DNA of 64,000 nucleotides from contig NZ_FCOF02000025.1 in the NCBI RefSeq assembly GCF_001544755.2, positions 29,780 through 93,779 on the forward strand, written 5' to 3'. Made by a program: the position numbers and the translations under genes. Under the pieces are notes generated by a model. The model was not told where the DNA came from. It saw only the letters and a program-made list of their open reading frames with translations, and did no database searches. Below, one piece after another: positions 16,772-25,180 of the stretch (position 1 is the stretch's first letter; every line of letters starts with the position of its first letter). The DNA comes from Caballeronia catudaia. Its GTDB lineage: Bacteria; Pseudomonadota; Gammaproteobacteria; Burkholderiales; Burkholderiaceae.

Positions 16772-18430
16772 CTAGACGGGATTCTCAGCCGCGCCCGGCA
16801 GCACATACTCCCGATATTGCTCACGCAGCCGCACTTTCTGCAGCTTGCCCGTCGCGGTATGCGGCAACTCGTCGGCGAACACGACATCGTCGGGAATCCA
16901 CCACTTCGCGACCTTGCCCTCGAAATGCGCGAGCAACTCTTCCCGCGTGAGCGTCGCGCCCGGCTTCAACACCGCGACGATCAACGGCCGCTCCGTCCAC
17001 TTCGGATGCGCGCACGCGATGCACGCCGCTTCCGCCACTTGCGGATGCGACACCGCGATGTTCTCCAGATCGATCGAGCTGATCCATTCGCCGCCGGACT
17101 TGATCACGTCCTTGCTGCGATCGGTGATCTGCATGAAGCCGTCCTGATCGATGGTCGCGACATCGCCCGTCGGGAACCAGCCGTCGACGAGCGGCGAGTC
17201 GTCGCGACGGAAATAGCGGCCGATGACCCACGGGCCGCGCACATACAGATCGCCGAATGACTTGCCGTCCCAGGGCAGCTCGCGGCCGTCGTCGCCGACT
17301 ACCTTCATGTCGACGCCGAAGATCGCGTGACCCTGCTTTTCGAGCGAGTGGCGCTGCGCGTCGAGCGGACGCTGCTTCTGCCTGAAGGAGAGACGCGACA
17401 GCGTGCCGAGCGGCGACATCTCCGTCATGCCCCATGCGTGAATCACCTGCACGCCGTAGTCTTCCTCGAAGGTGCGCAGCATCGCGGGCGGGCACGCGGA
17501 GCCGCCGATCACCGTGCGCTTCAACGTGGAAAAGCGCGCGTCGTGCTGCTTCATGTGGTTGAGCAGGCCCATCCATACGGTCGGCACGCCGGCCGAATAT
17601 GTGACGCCTTCGCTTTCCATCAACTCGTAGAGCGACTTGCCGTCGAGGTCCTTGCCCGGAAACACGAGCTTCGCGCCGACGAGCGGCGCCGCGTGCGGAA
17701 TGCCCCACGCATTGACATGGAACATCGGCACGACGGGCAGGATCGCATCGCTCGATGACGCGCCCATCGCATCGGGCAGCGCCGCGCCATAAGCGTGCAG
17801 CACCGTCGAGCGATGCGAGTACAGCGCGCCCTTCGGATTGCCCGTCGTCCCGGATGTGTAGCAGAGAAACGAGGCCTGGCGCTCGTCGAGCATCGGCCAG
17901 TCGTAATTGCCGTCGTGCGCAGCGATGAGCGTCTCGTAGCTCATCAGCGGCACGCTCGGGTTCGACAAATGCTCTTCGATGCATGGAGCATCGCCGAGCG
18001 CGATCCAGCCTTTCACGTTCGGGCACTGCGGCGCGACGATCTCGACGAGCGGACCGAAGGTCATGTCGAAGAAGACGTAGGCGTCGTCGGCATGATCGAT
18101 GATGAACGCGATCTGATCGGGAAAGAGCCGCGGGTTGATCGTATGGCACACGGCGCCCATGCCGGAGACGCCGTAATAGCACTCCAGATGCCGGTAGCCG
18201 TTCCATGCGAGCGTGCCGATGCGCTCGCCTTGTTCCACGCCGAGCGCGGTCAAAGCCTGCGCGAGTTGCTTCGCGCGTTTCTCGCAATCGCGCCAGGTAT
18301 ACCGGTGGATATCGCCTTCGATGCGACGCGACACGATTTCGTTGTCGCCGAAGTGACGCGAAGCATGGGACAGCAGGGACGACGCGAGCAACGGTACTTC
18401 CATCATCTGGCCGTAGAGCGGCGACGTCAT
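16772..18430 (-). CDS. acyl-CoA ligase, AlkK/medium-chain type (AMP-binding)
   Basis: 552 residues. Activates fatty acids to acyl-CoA through an acyl-adenylate. Adenylation motifs are all visible: YTSGTTGNPKGALYSHRS (A3, near residue 190), AWGMTEMSP (A5, near 345), GWFPTGDVATID (A7, near 425), DRSKDVIKSGGEWISS (A8, near 442) and the catalytic Lys in TATGKLQK (A10, near 530). MTSPLYGQMMEVPLLASSLL is the typical start of the AlkK-like class. The ATG at 18428-18430 has GAGGA upstream. It provides the substrate for the downstream hydratase/dehydrogenase and thiolase, though no acyl-CoA dehydrogenase is in the block. Confidence 0.93.
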   Translation of the reverse strand: MTSPLYGQMMEVPLLASSLLSHASRHFGDNEIVSRRIEGDIHRYTWRDCEKRAKQLAQALTALGVEQGERIGTLAWNGYRHLECYYGVSGMGAVCHTINPRLFPDQIAFIIDHADDAYVFFDMTFGPLVEIVAPQCPNVKGWIALGDAPCIEEHLSNPSVPLMSYETLIAAHDGNYDWPMLDERQASFLCYTSGTTGNPKGALYSHRSTVLHAYGAALPDAMGASSSDAILPVVPMFHVNAWGIPHAAPLVGAKLVFPGKDLDGKSLYELMESEGVTYSAGVPTVWMGLLNHMKQHDARFSTLKRTVIGGSACPPAMLRTFEEDYGVQVIHAWGMTEMSPLGTLSRLSFRQKQRPLDAQRHSLEKQGHAIFGVDMKVVGDDGRELPWDGKSFGDLYVRGPWVIGRYFRRDDSPLVDGWFPTGDVATIDQDGFMQITDRSKDVIKSGGEWISSIDLENIAVSHPQVAEAACIACAHPKWTERPLIVAVLKPGATLTREELLAHFEGKVAKWWIPDDVVFADELPHTATGKLQKVRLREQYREYVLPGAAENPV

Positions 18431-18536
18431 AGGCGATGTCCTCGGATGGGTCTGTAGCTTGGCAATCGATGCGAGCCGGCTCCTGCAGGCCCGCGGACGC
18501 GGAATTACAATATCGTTTAACTCAGAGGCGCTCAAC

Positions 18537-20129
18537 ATGTCGTTTTCCCCAAGCAATGCCGTGCGCGCGGCGCGCGACGAGACGCCCGCCGACGCGCGTT
18601 CCGTCGACGAAATCGCCAGCGCGATCCGCGTCGGTCTGCCCGGCTCGTTCGCCGCGCTCGGCACCGCTTTCCTGACCCGTCTGCCCGCCGCGCCCGTCGC
18701 CGATCCCTATCTCGTCGGGCTTTCGCCCGAGATGGCCGAATCGCTCGGCTTCGATCCCGAAGTCGCCACCGGCCCCCAAAAGAACGCATTCGCCGCGTAC
18801 TTCGCCGGCAATCCGACGCGCGACTGGCCGAGCGATGCGCTGCCCTATGCCGCCGTGTACTCGGGGCATCAGTTCGGCGTATGGGCGGGCCAACTGGGCG
18901 ACGGCCGCGCGCTCACGCTCGGCGAGAGAGAGCACGATGGCGCGCGCCTCGAAGTGCAGTTGAAAGGCGCGGGACGCACGCCCTATTCGCGCATGGGCGA
19001 CGGCCGCGCGGTGCTGCGTTCTTCGATTCGCGAGTTTCTCTGCTCGGAGGCGATGCACCATCTGGGCATCCCGACCACGCGCGCGCTCGCCGTCATCGGC
19101 GCGGATATGCCGGTGCGTCGCGAGACCATCGAAACGGCCGCGATCGTCACGCGCGTCGCGCCGAGCTTTGTGCGCTTCGGGCACTTCGAACATTTCTATT
19201 CGAACGATCGCGTCGACGATCTGCGCAAGCTCGCCGATCACGTGATCGACCGCTTTTATCCGCATTGCAAAGAGGCCGACGACCCGTATCTCGCGCTGCT
19301 CGACGAAGCCGTGCGCTCGACCGCCGACCTGATGGCGCAATGGCAAGGCGTCGGCTTTTGCCACGGCGTGATGAACACCGACAACATGTCGATTCTCGGT
19401 CTTACGATCGACTACGGTCCGTTCGGCTTCATGGACGCGTTCAACGCGCATCACGTCTGCAATCACTCGGATACGCAGGGGCGCTATTCCTACAGCCGCC
19501 AGCCGCAGGTCGCGTACTGGAACCTCTTTTGTCTCGCGCAGGCGCTCGTGCCGCTCTTCGGCGGCAACCTGCCGGAAGAAGGCCGCGCCGAACGCGTCGT
19601 CGAAGAAGCGCAGAAGGTGCTCGAACGCTATAAGGACCGGTTCGGGCCCGCGCTCGTTGCGACGATGCGAGCGAAGCTCGGCCTCGACATCGAGCGCGAA
19701 GGCGACGACAAGCTCGCCAACGGGCTTTTCGAAATCATGCACGCGAATCGCGCGGACTTCACGCTCACGTTCCGGAACCTGTCGAAACTCTCGAAGTCCG
19801 ACGCGAGCCGCGATGCGCCCGTGCGCGATCTCTTTCTCGACCGCGCCGCATTCGATGCGTGGGCCGTCCAATATCGCGAACGGCTCGCGCACGAACCGCG
19901 CGACGACGCCGCGCGCGCCACGGCGATGAATCGCGTGAATCCGAAATACGTGCTGCGCAATCATCTGGCGGAACAGGCGATCCGCCGGGCGAACGAGAAG
20001 GATTTCTCGGAAGTGGCGCGTCTTCTGGACGTACTGCGCCGCCCTTATGACGAGCAGCCGGAAAACGAGGCGTATGCCGCCCTGCCGCCCGACTGGGCGG
20101 GCGAACTCGAGGTGAGTTGTTCTTCGTAG
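18537..20129 (+). CDS. selO: SelO-type protein adenylyltransferase (YdiU family)
   Basis: 530 residues. SelO is a pseudokinase that binds ATP in a flipped orientation and AMPylates Ser/Thr/Tyr of target proteins, with a role in the oxidative-stress response. Conserved landmarks include YSGHQFGVWAGQLGDGRA (near 102), QLKGAGRTPYSRMGDGRAVL (near 143), SSIREFLCSEAMHHLGIPTT (near 164), the GVMNTDNMSILGLTIDYGPF block with catalytic Asn and Asp (near 278-298), and the C-terminal redox-type Cys in SCSS. The ATG at 18537 begins MSFSPSN. It is divergent from the acyl-CoA ligase and lies 49 bases before msrB, another redox gene. Confidence 0.94.
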   Translation: MSFSPSNAVRAARDETPADARSVDEIASAIRVGLPGSFAALGTAFLTRLPAAPVADPYLVGLSPEMAESLGFDPEVATGPQKNAFAAYFAGNPTRDWPSDALPYAAVYSGHQFGVWAGQLGDGRALTLGEREHDGARLEVQLKGAGRTPYSRMGDGRAVLRSSIREFLCSEAMHHLGIPTTRALAVIGADMPVRRETIETAAIVTRVAPSFVRFGHFEHFYSNDRVDDLRKLADHVIDRFYPHCKEADDPYLALLDEAVRSTADLMAQWQGVGFCHGVMNTDNMSILGLTIDYGPFGFMDAFNAHHVCNHSDTQGRYSYSRQPQVAYWNLFCLAQALVPLFGGNLPEEGRAERVVEEAQKVLERYKDRFGPALVATMRAKLGLDIEREGDDKLANGLFEIMHANRADFTLTFRNLSKLSKSDASRDAPVRDLFLDRAAFDAWAVQYRERLAHEPRDDAARATAMNRVNPKYVLRNHLAEQAIRRANEKDFSEVARLLDVLRRPYDEQPENEAYAALPPDWAGELEVSCSS

Positions 20130-20178
20130 CATCGCCCTCATATACAAGGCCTTCCCGGCCAGACCCAAGGAACGACAG

Positions 20179-20595
20179 ATGAGCACAGACGACACCCCGA
20201 AGAGCTACCCGCTGCAAAAAGACGACGCTTCGTATCGCCGTGAGCTCGACGACATGCAGTATCAGGTCACGCGTCACGCCGTGACCGAGCGCCCGTTCAC
20301 CGGCAAATACTGGGATCACAAGGACCGCGGCGTCTACGACTGCGTGTGTTGCGGCACGCCGCTTTTCGAATCGGACACCAAATTCGACGCCGGCTGCGGC
20401 TGGCCGAGCTATTTCAAGCCGATCAACGGCGAAGTGATTCAGGAAAAAACCGACCGGTCGCACGGCATGCTGCGCATCGAGGTGCTGTGCAACAACTGCG
20501 GCGCGCACCTCGGCCACGTTTTCGAGGACGGCCCCGCCCCGACCGGTTTGCGGTATTGCATCAACTCGGCTGCGCTACAATTCGAACCCAAGTAA
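20179..20595 (+). CDS. msrB: peptide-methionine (R)-S-oxide reductase
   Basis: 138 residues. Reduces the R epimer of methionine sulfoxide in proteins. Two zinc-binding CxxC pairs are present (CVCCG near 55 and CNNCG near 103), as are GCGWPSYF (near 72), HLGHVF and the catalytic Cys in RYCINSAALQF near residue 128. The ATG follows AAGGAACGACAG. It directly follows selO, a linkage consistent with shared roles in protein redox stress. Confidence 0.96.
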   Translation: MSTDDTPKSYPLQKDDASYRRELDDMQYQVTRHAVTERPFTGKYWDHKDRGVYDCVCCGTPLFESDTKFDAGCGWPSYFKPINGEVIQEKTDRSHGMLRIEVLCNNCGAHLGHVFEDGPAPTGLRYCINSAALQFEPK

Positions 20596-20697
20596 GCGCG
20601 AGCCGTGCATTTCGTCGTACCGGCGCCCGCCGCTTCTCGCGGGCGCTTTTCTTCGCGCGCCTCGCCCTCATCCGATGCCCCTCACGTCCGGACGCCA

Positions 20698-21234
20698 ATG
20701 AAATTTCTGTTCGATCTGTTTCCGATCATTCTCTTTTTCGTCGCATTCAAGGTCTGGGGCATTTACACCGCGACGGCCGTCGCGATTGCGGCGACGCTCG
20801 TGCAGATCGCCTGGGTCGCGTTCCGGCATCGCAAGGTCGATCCGATGCTGTGGGTGAGTCTCGGCGTGGTCGTCGTGTTCGGCGGCGCGACGCTCGTGCT
20901 GCACAACGACACTTTCATCAAATGGAAGCCGACCGCGCTCTACTGGCTCTTCGCATTCGCGCTGATCGTCGCGCATCTCGGCTTCAGAAAAAATCTGATC
21001 GAAGCGATGATGGGCAAGCAGATCGTGCTGCCGCATCGCGTGTGGGGACAACTGAACGTTGCGTGGGCCGTGTTCTTCGCGTTGCTCGGCATCGTCAATC
21101 TTTTCGTCGCCTATAACTTCACGACGGATCAGTGGGTCAACTTCAAGCTGTTCGGCGCGACGGGCTGTCTCGTCCTGTTCATCGTCGCGCAGAGCTTCTG
21201 GCTTGCCAAATACATGAAGGAGGACGGGCAATGA
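20698..21234 (+). CDS. yciB: inner-membrane-spanning protein YciB (septation protein A)
   Basis: 178 residues, with five to six predicted membrane helices (near 3-20, 22-42, 50-68, 78-95, 120-140, 148-168). MKFLFDLFPIILFFVAFK is the canonical start and WKPTALYW and NEAMM-like (NLIEAMMGKQI) segments are family hallmarks. YciB is an intrinsic inner-membrane protein connected with cell division and envelope synthesis (IspZ/septation protein A in Shigella). Its stop overlaps the next start in ATGA, so it is translationally coupled to the BolA-family gene. Confidence 0.94.
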   Translation: MKFLFDLFPIILFFVAFKVWGIYTATAVAIAATLVQIAWVAFRHRKVDPMLWVSLGVVVVFGGATLVLHNDTFIKWKPTALYWLFAFALIVAHLGFRKNLIEAMMGKQIVLPHRVWGQLNVAWAVFFALLGIVNLFVAYNFTTDQWVNFKLFGATGCLVLFIVAQSFWLAKYMKEDGQ

Positions 21235-21545
21235 GCGAATCCTTCGATTTCATGAGCGCATCGGCGGCGGACAAGATCGCGCATCTCGAAGCGCGGCTGA
21301 ACGCGGCGCTGCAACCCCAATCCGTGCATATCGACGACGACAGCGCCGCGCACGCGGGCCATGCGGGCGCGGCGTCGGGCAGCCATTACACGGTGACGAT
21401 CGTCGCCGATTGCTTTGCCGGCAAGGCGCGCGTGGGGCGGCATCGACTGGTGTATGATGCGCTGGCCGAGGAAATGCGGCGCGGCGTGCACGCGCTCGCG
21501 ATCCGTGCTTACACGCCGCAGGAGTTCGCAGAACAATTCGAATAA
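21231..21545 (+). CDS. BolA/IbaG-family protein
   Basis: 104 residues. A BolA domain spans the C-terminal two thirds: residues 36-104 carry AHAGHAGAASGSHYTVTIVADCFAGKARVGRHRLVYDAL in segments, with the conserved His of RHRLVY that coordinates Fe-S clusters with monothiol glutaredoxins. A short His/Ala-rich insert (AAHAGHAG) precedes the domain. It overlaps the yciB stop by four bases. The pairing yciB-bolA-parvulin is common in betaproteobacteria, by recollection. Confidence 0.9.
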   Translation: MSESFDFMSASAADKIAHLEARLNAALQPQSVHIDDDSAAHAGHAGAASGSHYTVTIVADCFAGKARVGRHRLVYDALAEEMRRGVHALAIRAYTPQEFAEQFE

Positions 21546-21653
21546 ACGCGCGGCTCGTGTTTCAATCCGCGTTTCGTCCCGAGTTTTCGTCCGTTATCTT
21601 GCCTCTTGAATCTCGCCTGAGAAGGCGTCAGTTTGCTCAGTTAGGAACCTCCG

Positions 21654-22436
21654 ATGACTTTGAAAAAAACCCGCGTCTGGGTGTTGCTGGCTGCATTCGC
21701 GGCTGCTCCCGCGTTTGCGCAAAACATCGCCGTCGTGAACGGCACGCCGATTCCGACGTCGCGCGCCGATGCGCTCGTGAAGCAGCTCGTGGCGCAAGGT
21801 CAGCAGGATTCGCCGCAACTTCAGCAAGCGGTGCGCGAGGAACTCATCAACCGCGAAATCCTGATGCAGGAAGCCGCGCGCGAAGGCATCGCGACGCGTC
21901 CCGACGTGAAGGCGCAGATCGCGGTGGCGCAGCAGACCGTCGTGCTGCGCGCGCTGATCGAAGACTTCGTGAAGAAGAACACGCCGACCGACGCCGAAAT
22001 CAAGGCGCGCTATGACCAGCTCGTGAAGCAGAACGGTGGCGGCAAGGAACTGCATCTGCATCACATCCTCGTCGACAACGAAGCGCAGGCGAAGGATCTG
22101 ATCACGAAGATCAAGGGCGGCGCGAGCTTCGAGGATCTCGCCAAGCAATATTCGAAGGACCCGGGATCGGGCAAGAACGGCGGCGATCTGGACTGGTCGT
22201 CGCCTTCGGCTTACGTGCCGGAGTTCGGCGCGGCCGCCGAGAAGCTCAAGAAGGGTGAAGTGACGCCCGAGCCGGTGAAGACGCAGTTCGGCTATCACGT
22301 CATCCGCATGGACGATTCGCGCGAGATCGCCCCGCCGCCGTTCGATCAGGTGAAGGCGCAGATCGCGCAGCAGATCCAGCAGGAGAAGCTGCAGACGTTC
22401 GAGGAAGGGTTGCGCAGCAAGGCAGTGATCAAGTAA
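21654..22436 (+). CDS. periplasmic parvulin-type peptidylprolyl isomerase
   Basis: 260 residues. A Sec signal peptide (MTLKKTRVWVLLAAFAAAPAFAQ, cleaved after AFA) is followed by a SurA_N-like helical region and one rotamase domain from about residue 130 (LHLHHILVDNEAQAKDLITK, FEDLAKQYSKDPGSGKNGGD, VKTQFGYHVIRMDD). Such proteins catalyse cis-trans prolyl isomerisation and chaperone outer-membrane proteins in the periplasm. The gene has a GGAACC-type site upstream and ends 25 bases before a strong terminator. PpiD encoded at 36-38 kb is a second, membrane-anchored parvulin. Confidence 0.94.
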   Translation: MTLKKTRVWVLLAAFAAAPAFAQNIAVVNGTPIPTSRADALVKQLVAQGQQDSPQLQQAVREELINREILMQEAAREGIATRPDVKAQIAVAQQTVVLRALIEDFVKKNTPTDAEIKARYDQLVKQNGGGKELHLHHILVDNEAQAKDLITKIKGGASFEDLAKQYSKDPGSGKNGGDLDWSSPSAYVPEFGAAAEKLKKGEVTPEPVKTQFGYHVIRMDDSREIAPPPFDQVKAQIAQQIQQEKLQTFEEGLRSKAVIK

Positions 22437-22460
22437 CTTTTCGCTGCTGCTGGATTTCAG

Positions 22461-22491
22461 GCAAAGCCGCCCGAGGGCGGCTTTGCCTTTT
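22461..22491 (+). terminator. rho-independent terminator of the parvulin gene
   Basis: A 12-bp perfect stem GCAAAGCCGCCC/GGGCGGCTTTGC with a two-base loop is followed by CTTTTATT. It closes the plus-strand selO-to-parvulin region just before the convergent hexosaminidase stop. Confidence 0.9.
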
Positions 22492-22500
22492 ATTGCGCGC

Positions 22501-25002
22501 TCAACTGCCCGCGCCCTCACGCATCACGGCTCCCGCGCGCTTGAGCTTCGCCGACTCGCGGTTCTGCACGACGCTCGTGAACTGCGCCCAATCCTGCGCG
22601 AGCGCGGCTTTATCGACCTTATCGGTATCGCCGAGCTTGTAGCGCTCGCCTTCCCGATAAGGCCGCTCCCACGCCGCCCGATGCCACGCGCGTTCCGCGA
22701 GCGCCAAAAGACGCGGATACACCATGTATTCGAACTGCTGATCCGTGCGCATGACCTCCGCCCAGGCCTGTCCCTGAATGCCTTCGATACGCGGCGCTGG
22801 TCCCGCGCTCGTCACCTCGAACGGCTTGCCGTCGCGATCGGCCATGATCTCCGCGTTCTGCGGCAGGTTGTCCGGTGCGAGCGAGAAGGTCTTGAAGCTG
22901 TCCGTGCCATGCGAGCCCCAGTAATAGCCGCGCTCGCGCTGATCGAACGAATACGGAAAGTCGAAGTACAGATAGTCCGGCAGCGCGAGCACCGTCTTGT
23001 AGCCCTGGCTGCTCAACGTCTGCACGGTGTCCGACGCGCCCCAGAAGATCGTGTCCCACATCGTCACCATCGTGCTCGACGTCGCGAAATCCTGCGGCCC
23101 GCTCGCGTGCTTGATGCCGTCCTGCCACGCGGCCATCGTGCCAATGCCGTTGTTGCGCACGATCTGACTCACCTGGCGCGCGAACATTGACGGCAATTCG
23201 TCGACGGAAGCCGCCTTGCCCGATGCGATCAGCGCCGCGCACTGCGGCGAGCGGCCCCACGGCTTGTCCTGCGCCGCGAGGTTGACGTGACCTTTGCCGG
23301 GGTCTGTGCCGTCGAGCGGCTGAAATCCCGCGCCGAGCAGGATGTTCTTCGCTTCGTCGCCGCCGAAGTGCCACACGGAGAGCGGTGCGCCGGCCTCGCG
23401 ATGCATCGCCGCGATCTCGCCGATGACCTTCGACGCAAAGCGCTGCGCGCCGTCCGAGCACGGATTGATGAAGCTGCGGCGATCGTAGAACTGAACCGTG
23501 GTCGCGTTCGACGTATCGGCCGGATCGAGCAGACGGTACGCGTTCGCGCCCGCCTTGTCGCCCTGCGCGATCAGCCGTTGATAGCGCGCTTCCATCGATA
23601 CGACCGCGGCGCGCGCGTGGCCGGGCATGTCGATCTCGGGAACGATCTCGACGAAGCGATCCGCCGCATAGCGCGCCAGCGCGACATACTCGGCGCGGCT
23701 CAGATAGCCGCCTCCCGAACGATTGTCCGGGCCCGAGCCGAGTTGCGGCACGAGGCAGCGCGTTTCGGTGAGATCGTGGCAACGCTTCGCGCCGATCTCG
23801 GTGAGCTCCGGCAAACCGGGAATTTCGATACGCCAGCCTTCGTCGTCCGAAAGATGCAGATGCAGGCGGTTCAGCTTGTACGCCCCCATCTGGTCGATCA
23901 GACGGCGCAACGTCGCGGGCTGGCGGAAGTTGCGCGCGACATCGACGTGCATGCCGCGATGCGTATAGCGCGGCGCGTCTTCGACGGTCATCGCGGGCAC
24001 GCTGCCGCCGCCTGCGGGCGCGAGCGACAAGAGCGTCTGCACGCCGTAGAAAAGCCCGGCGGCATCGAAGGCGTCGATGTCGACGCCGTCTTGCCCGATC
24101 GTCAGCCGATAGCCGCCGGAGCGCGCGATATCCGCCGGCAGCGCTGCGCCTGCGATTCGCCCGTTCACGCGCACGGCCGCCCCACCGAGCCCGAGTGTCG
24201 CCGCGCGCGATGCCAGCGCCGCGATCTGCGACGACGTCAATCCCGACAACGACAGATCGATGCCGCCAACCTGCACCGCGCCCTCGCCCGCCGACGAGCG
24301 CAGGACGGCCGGCAACGCACGCGCCGCAGTCTGCTGCGCCGACGGCAGTGCAGCCTCCGCGCGGGCGCGCTGCACTTGCGCGGGCGTCGCGGCGAATGCG
24401 GCTGCATCGTCCGCGATCGGCGGAATGCGATCGACGTAGCGGGTTTCGTCGTCGGTGTCGTTGTGTTTGAGAATCGCGGGTGTCGCGCTGCCATCGGCGA
24501 CGACATAGGAACGCGGCAACAGATCGCTGTAGCGCTGATACCAGTACTCGCCGACGAACGGCACCTCGACGCGCTCGCCTGCGTCGAGCGTGAACGCGCC
24601 GGCGCGCGGTGTGAGCGCATAAAGGTCGCCCGTGATGTGCTTCCACGCGAACGCGGGATGCTCGACCATCAGGATGCGCCGGATGCTGTGCACATAAAGC
24701 GTCCAGCCGCCGGCGGCGAGCGCGCGTGAGCCGGTGTTCTCGAGAATCAATTTGCCGCGCGCGCAACTGGCCCAGTCCGCGCCGAGGTCCGCGCAGTGCG
24801 TACCGGATTTCGCGGCATCGTTGGCGTCTATCTGGACGCGCACCATCAGGTTCTCGCCGAGCGCGGCCGCGCGCGCCACTGGCGACAGATTGGCCGAGCC
24901 CGAATCCGAACTGTCTCCGCACGCCACGAGAAAACTCGACGTCGCGACAATCATCGCCGATAAAGTTAGCTTGACTAAGTAATTTGACCGCAATTGCTTC
25001 AT
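22501..25002 (-). CDS. beta-N-acetylhexosaminidase, GH20 lipoprotein
   Basis: 833 residues. The signal peptide ends in a lipobox (FLVAC, Cys28), so the enzyme is probably an outer-membrane or periplasmic lipoprotein. Architecture: carbohydrate-binding domain (about 45-200), GH20b alpha/beta domain (about 230-345), then the TIM-barrel catalytic domain (about 350-790). The catalytic Asp-Glu pair is Asp549-Glu550 in WHFGGDEAKN, and RGMHVDVARNF, LNRLHLHLSDDEGWR and EIDMPGHARA are standard family segments. It removes terminal GlcNAc from chitin-type oligosaccharides or glycans. It stands alone, with no chitinase or transporter nearby. Confidence 0.94.
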   Translation of the reverse strand: MKQLRSNYLVKLTLSAMIVATSSFLVACGDSSDSGSANLSPVARAAALGENLMVRVQIDANDAAKSGTHCADLGADWASCARGKLILENTGSRALAAGGWTLYVHSIRRILMVEHPAFAWKHITGDLYALTPRAGAFTLDAGERVEVPFVGEYWYQRYSDLLPRSYVVADGSATPAILKHNDTDDETRYVDRIPPIADDAAAFAATPAQVQRARAEAALPSAQQTAARALPAVLRSSAGEGAVQVGGIDLSLSGLTSSQIAALASRAATLGLGGAAVRVNGRIAGAALPADIARSGGYRLTIGQDGVDIDAFDAAGLFYGVQTLLSLAPAGGGSVPAMTVEDAPRYTHRGMHVDVARNFRQPATLRRLIDQMGAYKLNRLHLHLSDDEGWRIEIPGLPELTEIGAKRCHDLTETRCLVPQLGSGPDNRSGGGYLSRAEYVALARYAADRFVEIVPEIDMPGHARAAVVSMEARYQRLIAQGDKAGANAYRLLDPADTSNATTVQFYDRRSFINPCSDGAQRFASKVIGEIAAMHREAGAPLSVWHFGGDEAKNILLGAGFQPLDGTDPGKGHVNLAAQDKPWGRSPQCAALIASGKAASVDELPSMFARQVSQIVRNNGIGTMAAWQDGIKHASGPQDFATSSTMVTMWDTIFWGASDTVQTLSSQGYKTVLALPDYLYFDFPYSFDQRERGYYWGSHGTDSFKTFSLAPDNLPQNAEIMADRDGKPFEVTSAGPAPRIEGIQGQAWAEVMRTDQQFEYMVYPRLLALAERAWHRAAWERPYREGERYKLGDTDKVDKAALAQDWAQFTSVVQNRESAKLKRAGAVMREGAGS

Positions 25003-25120
25003 GTCTCCTCCCGGTACTGCCGCGAATCGCGGCGTGCCGTCGACTATACCCGCAACTTACAGCCGCATTATTTTGGGATATTTGCCGCCTGACAACATCG
25101 AAATGGCCGCACCAAAAAAG

Positions 25121-25148
25121 ACGCCCCGAAGTTCGCACTTCGGGGCGT
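25121..25148 (-). terminator. rho-independent terminator of purL
   Basis: A 12-bp stem ACGCCCCGAAGT/ACTTCGGGGCGT with a four-base loop, 32 bases past the purL stop, followed on the minus strand by TCTTTTTTGG. Confidence 0.88.
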
Positions 25149-25180
25149 TTGCATGGTGCGATCAAACGCGATAAGCACGA

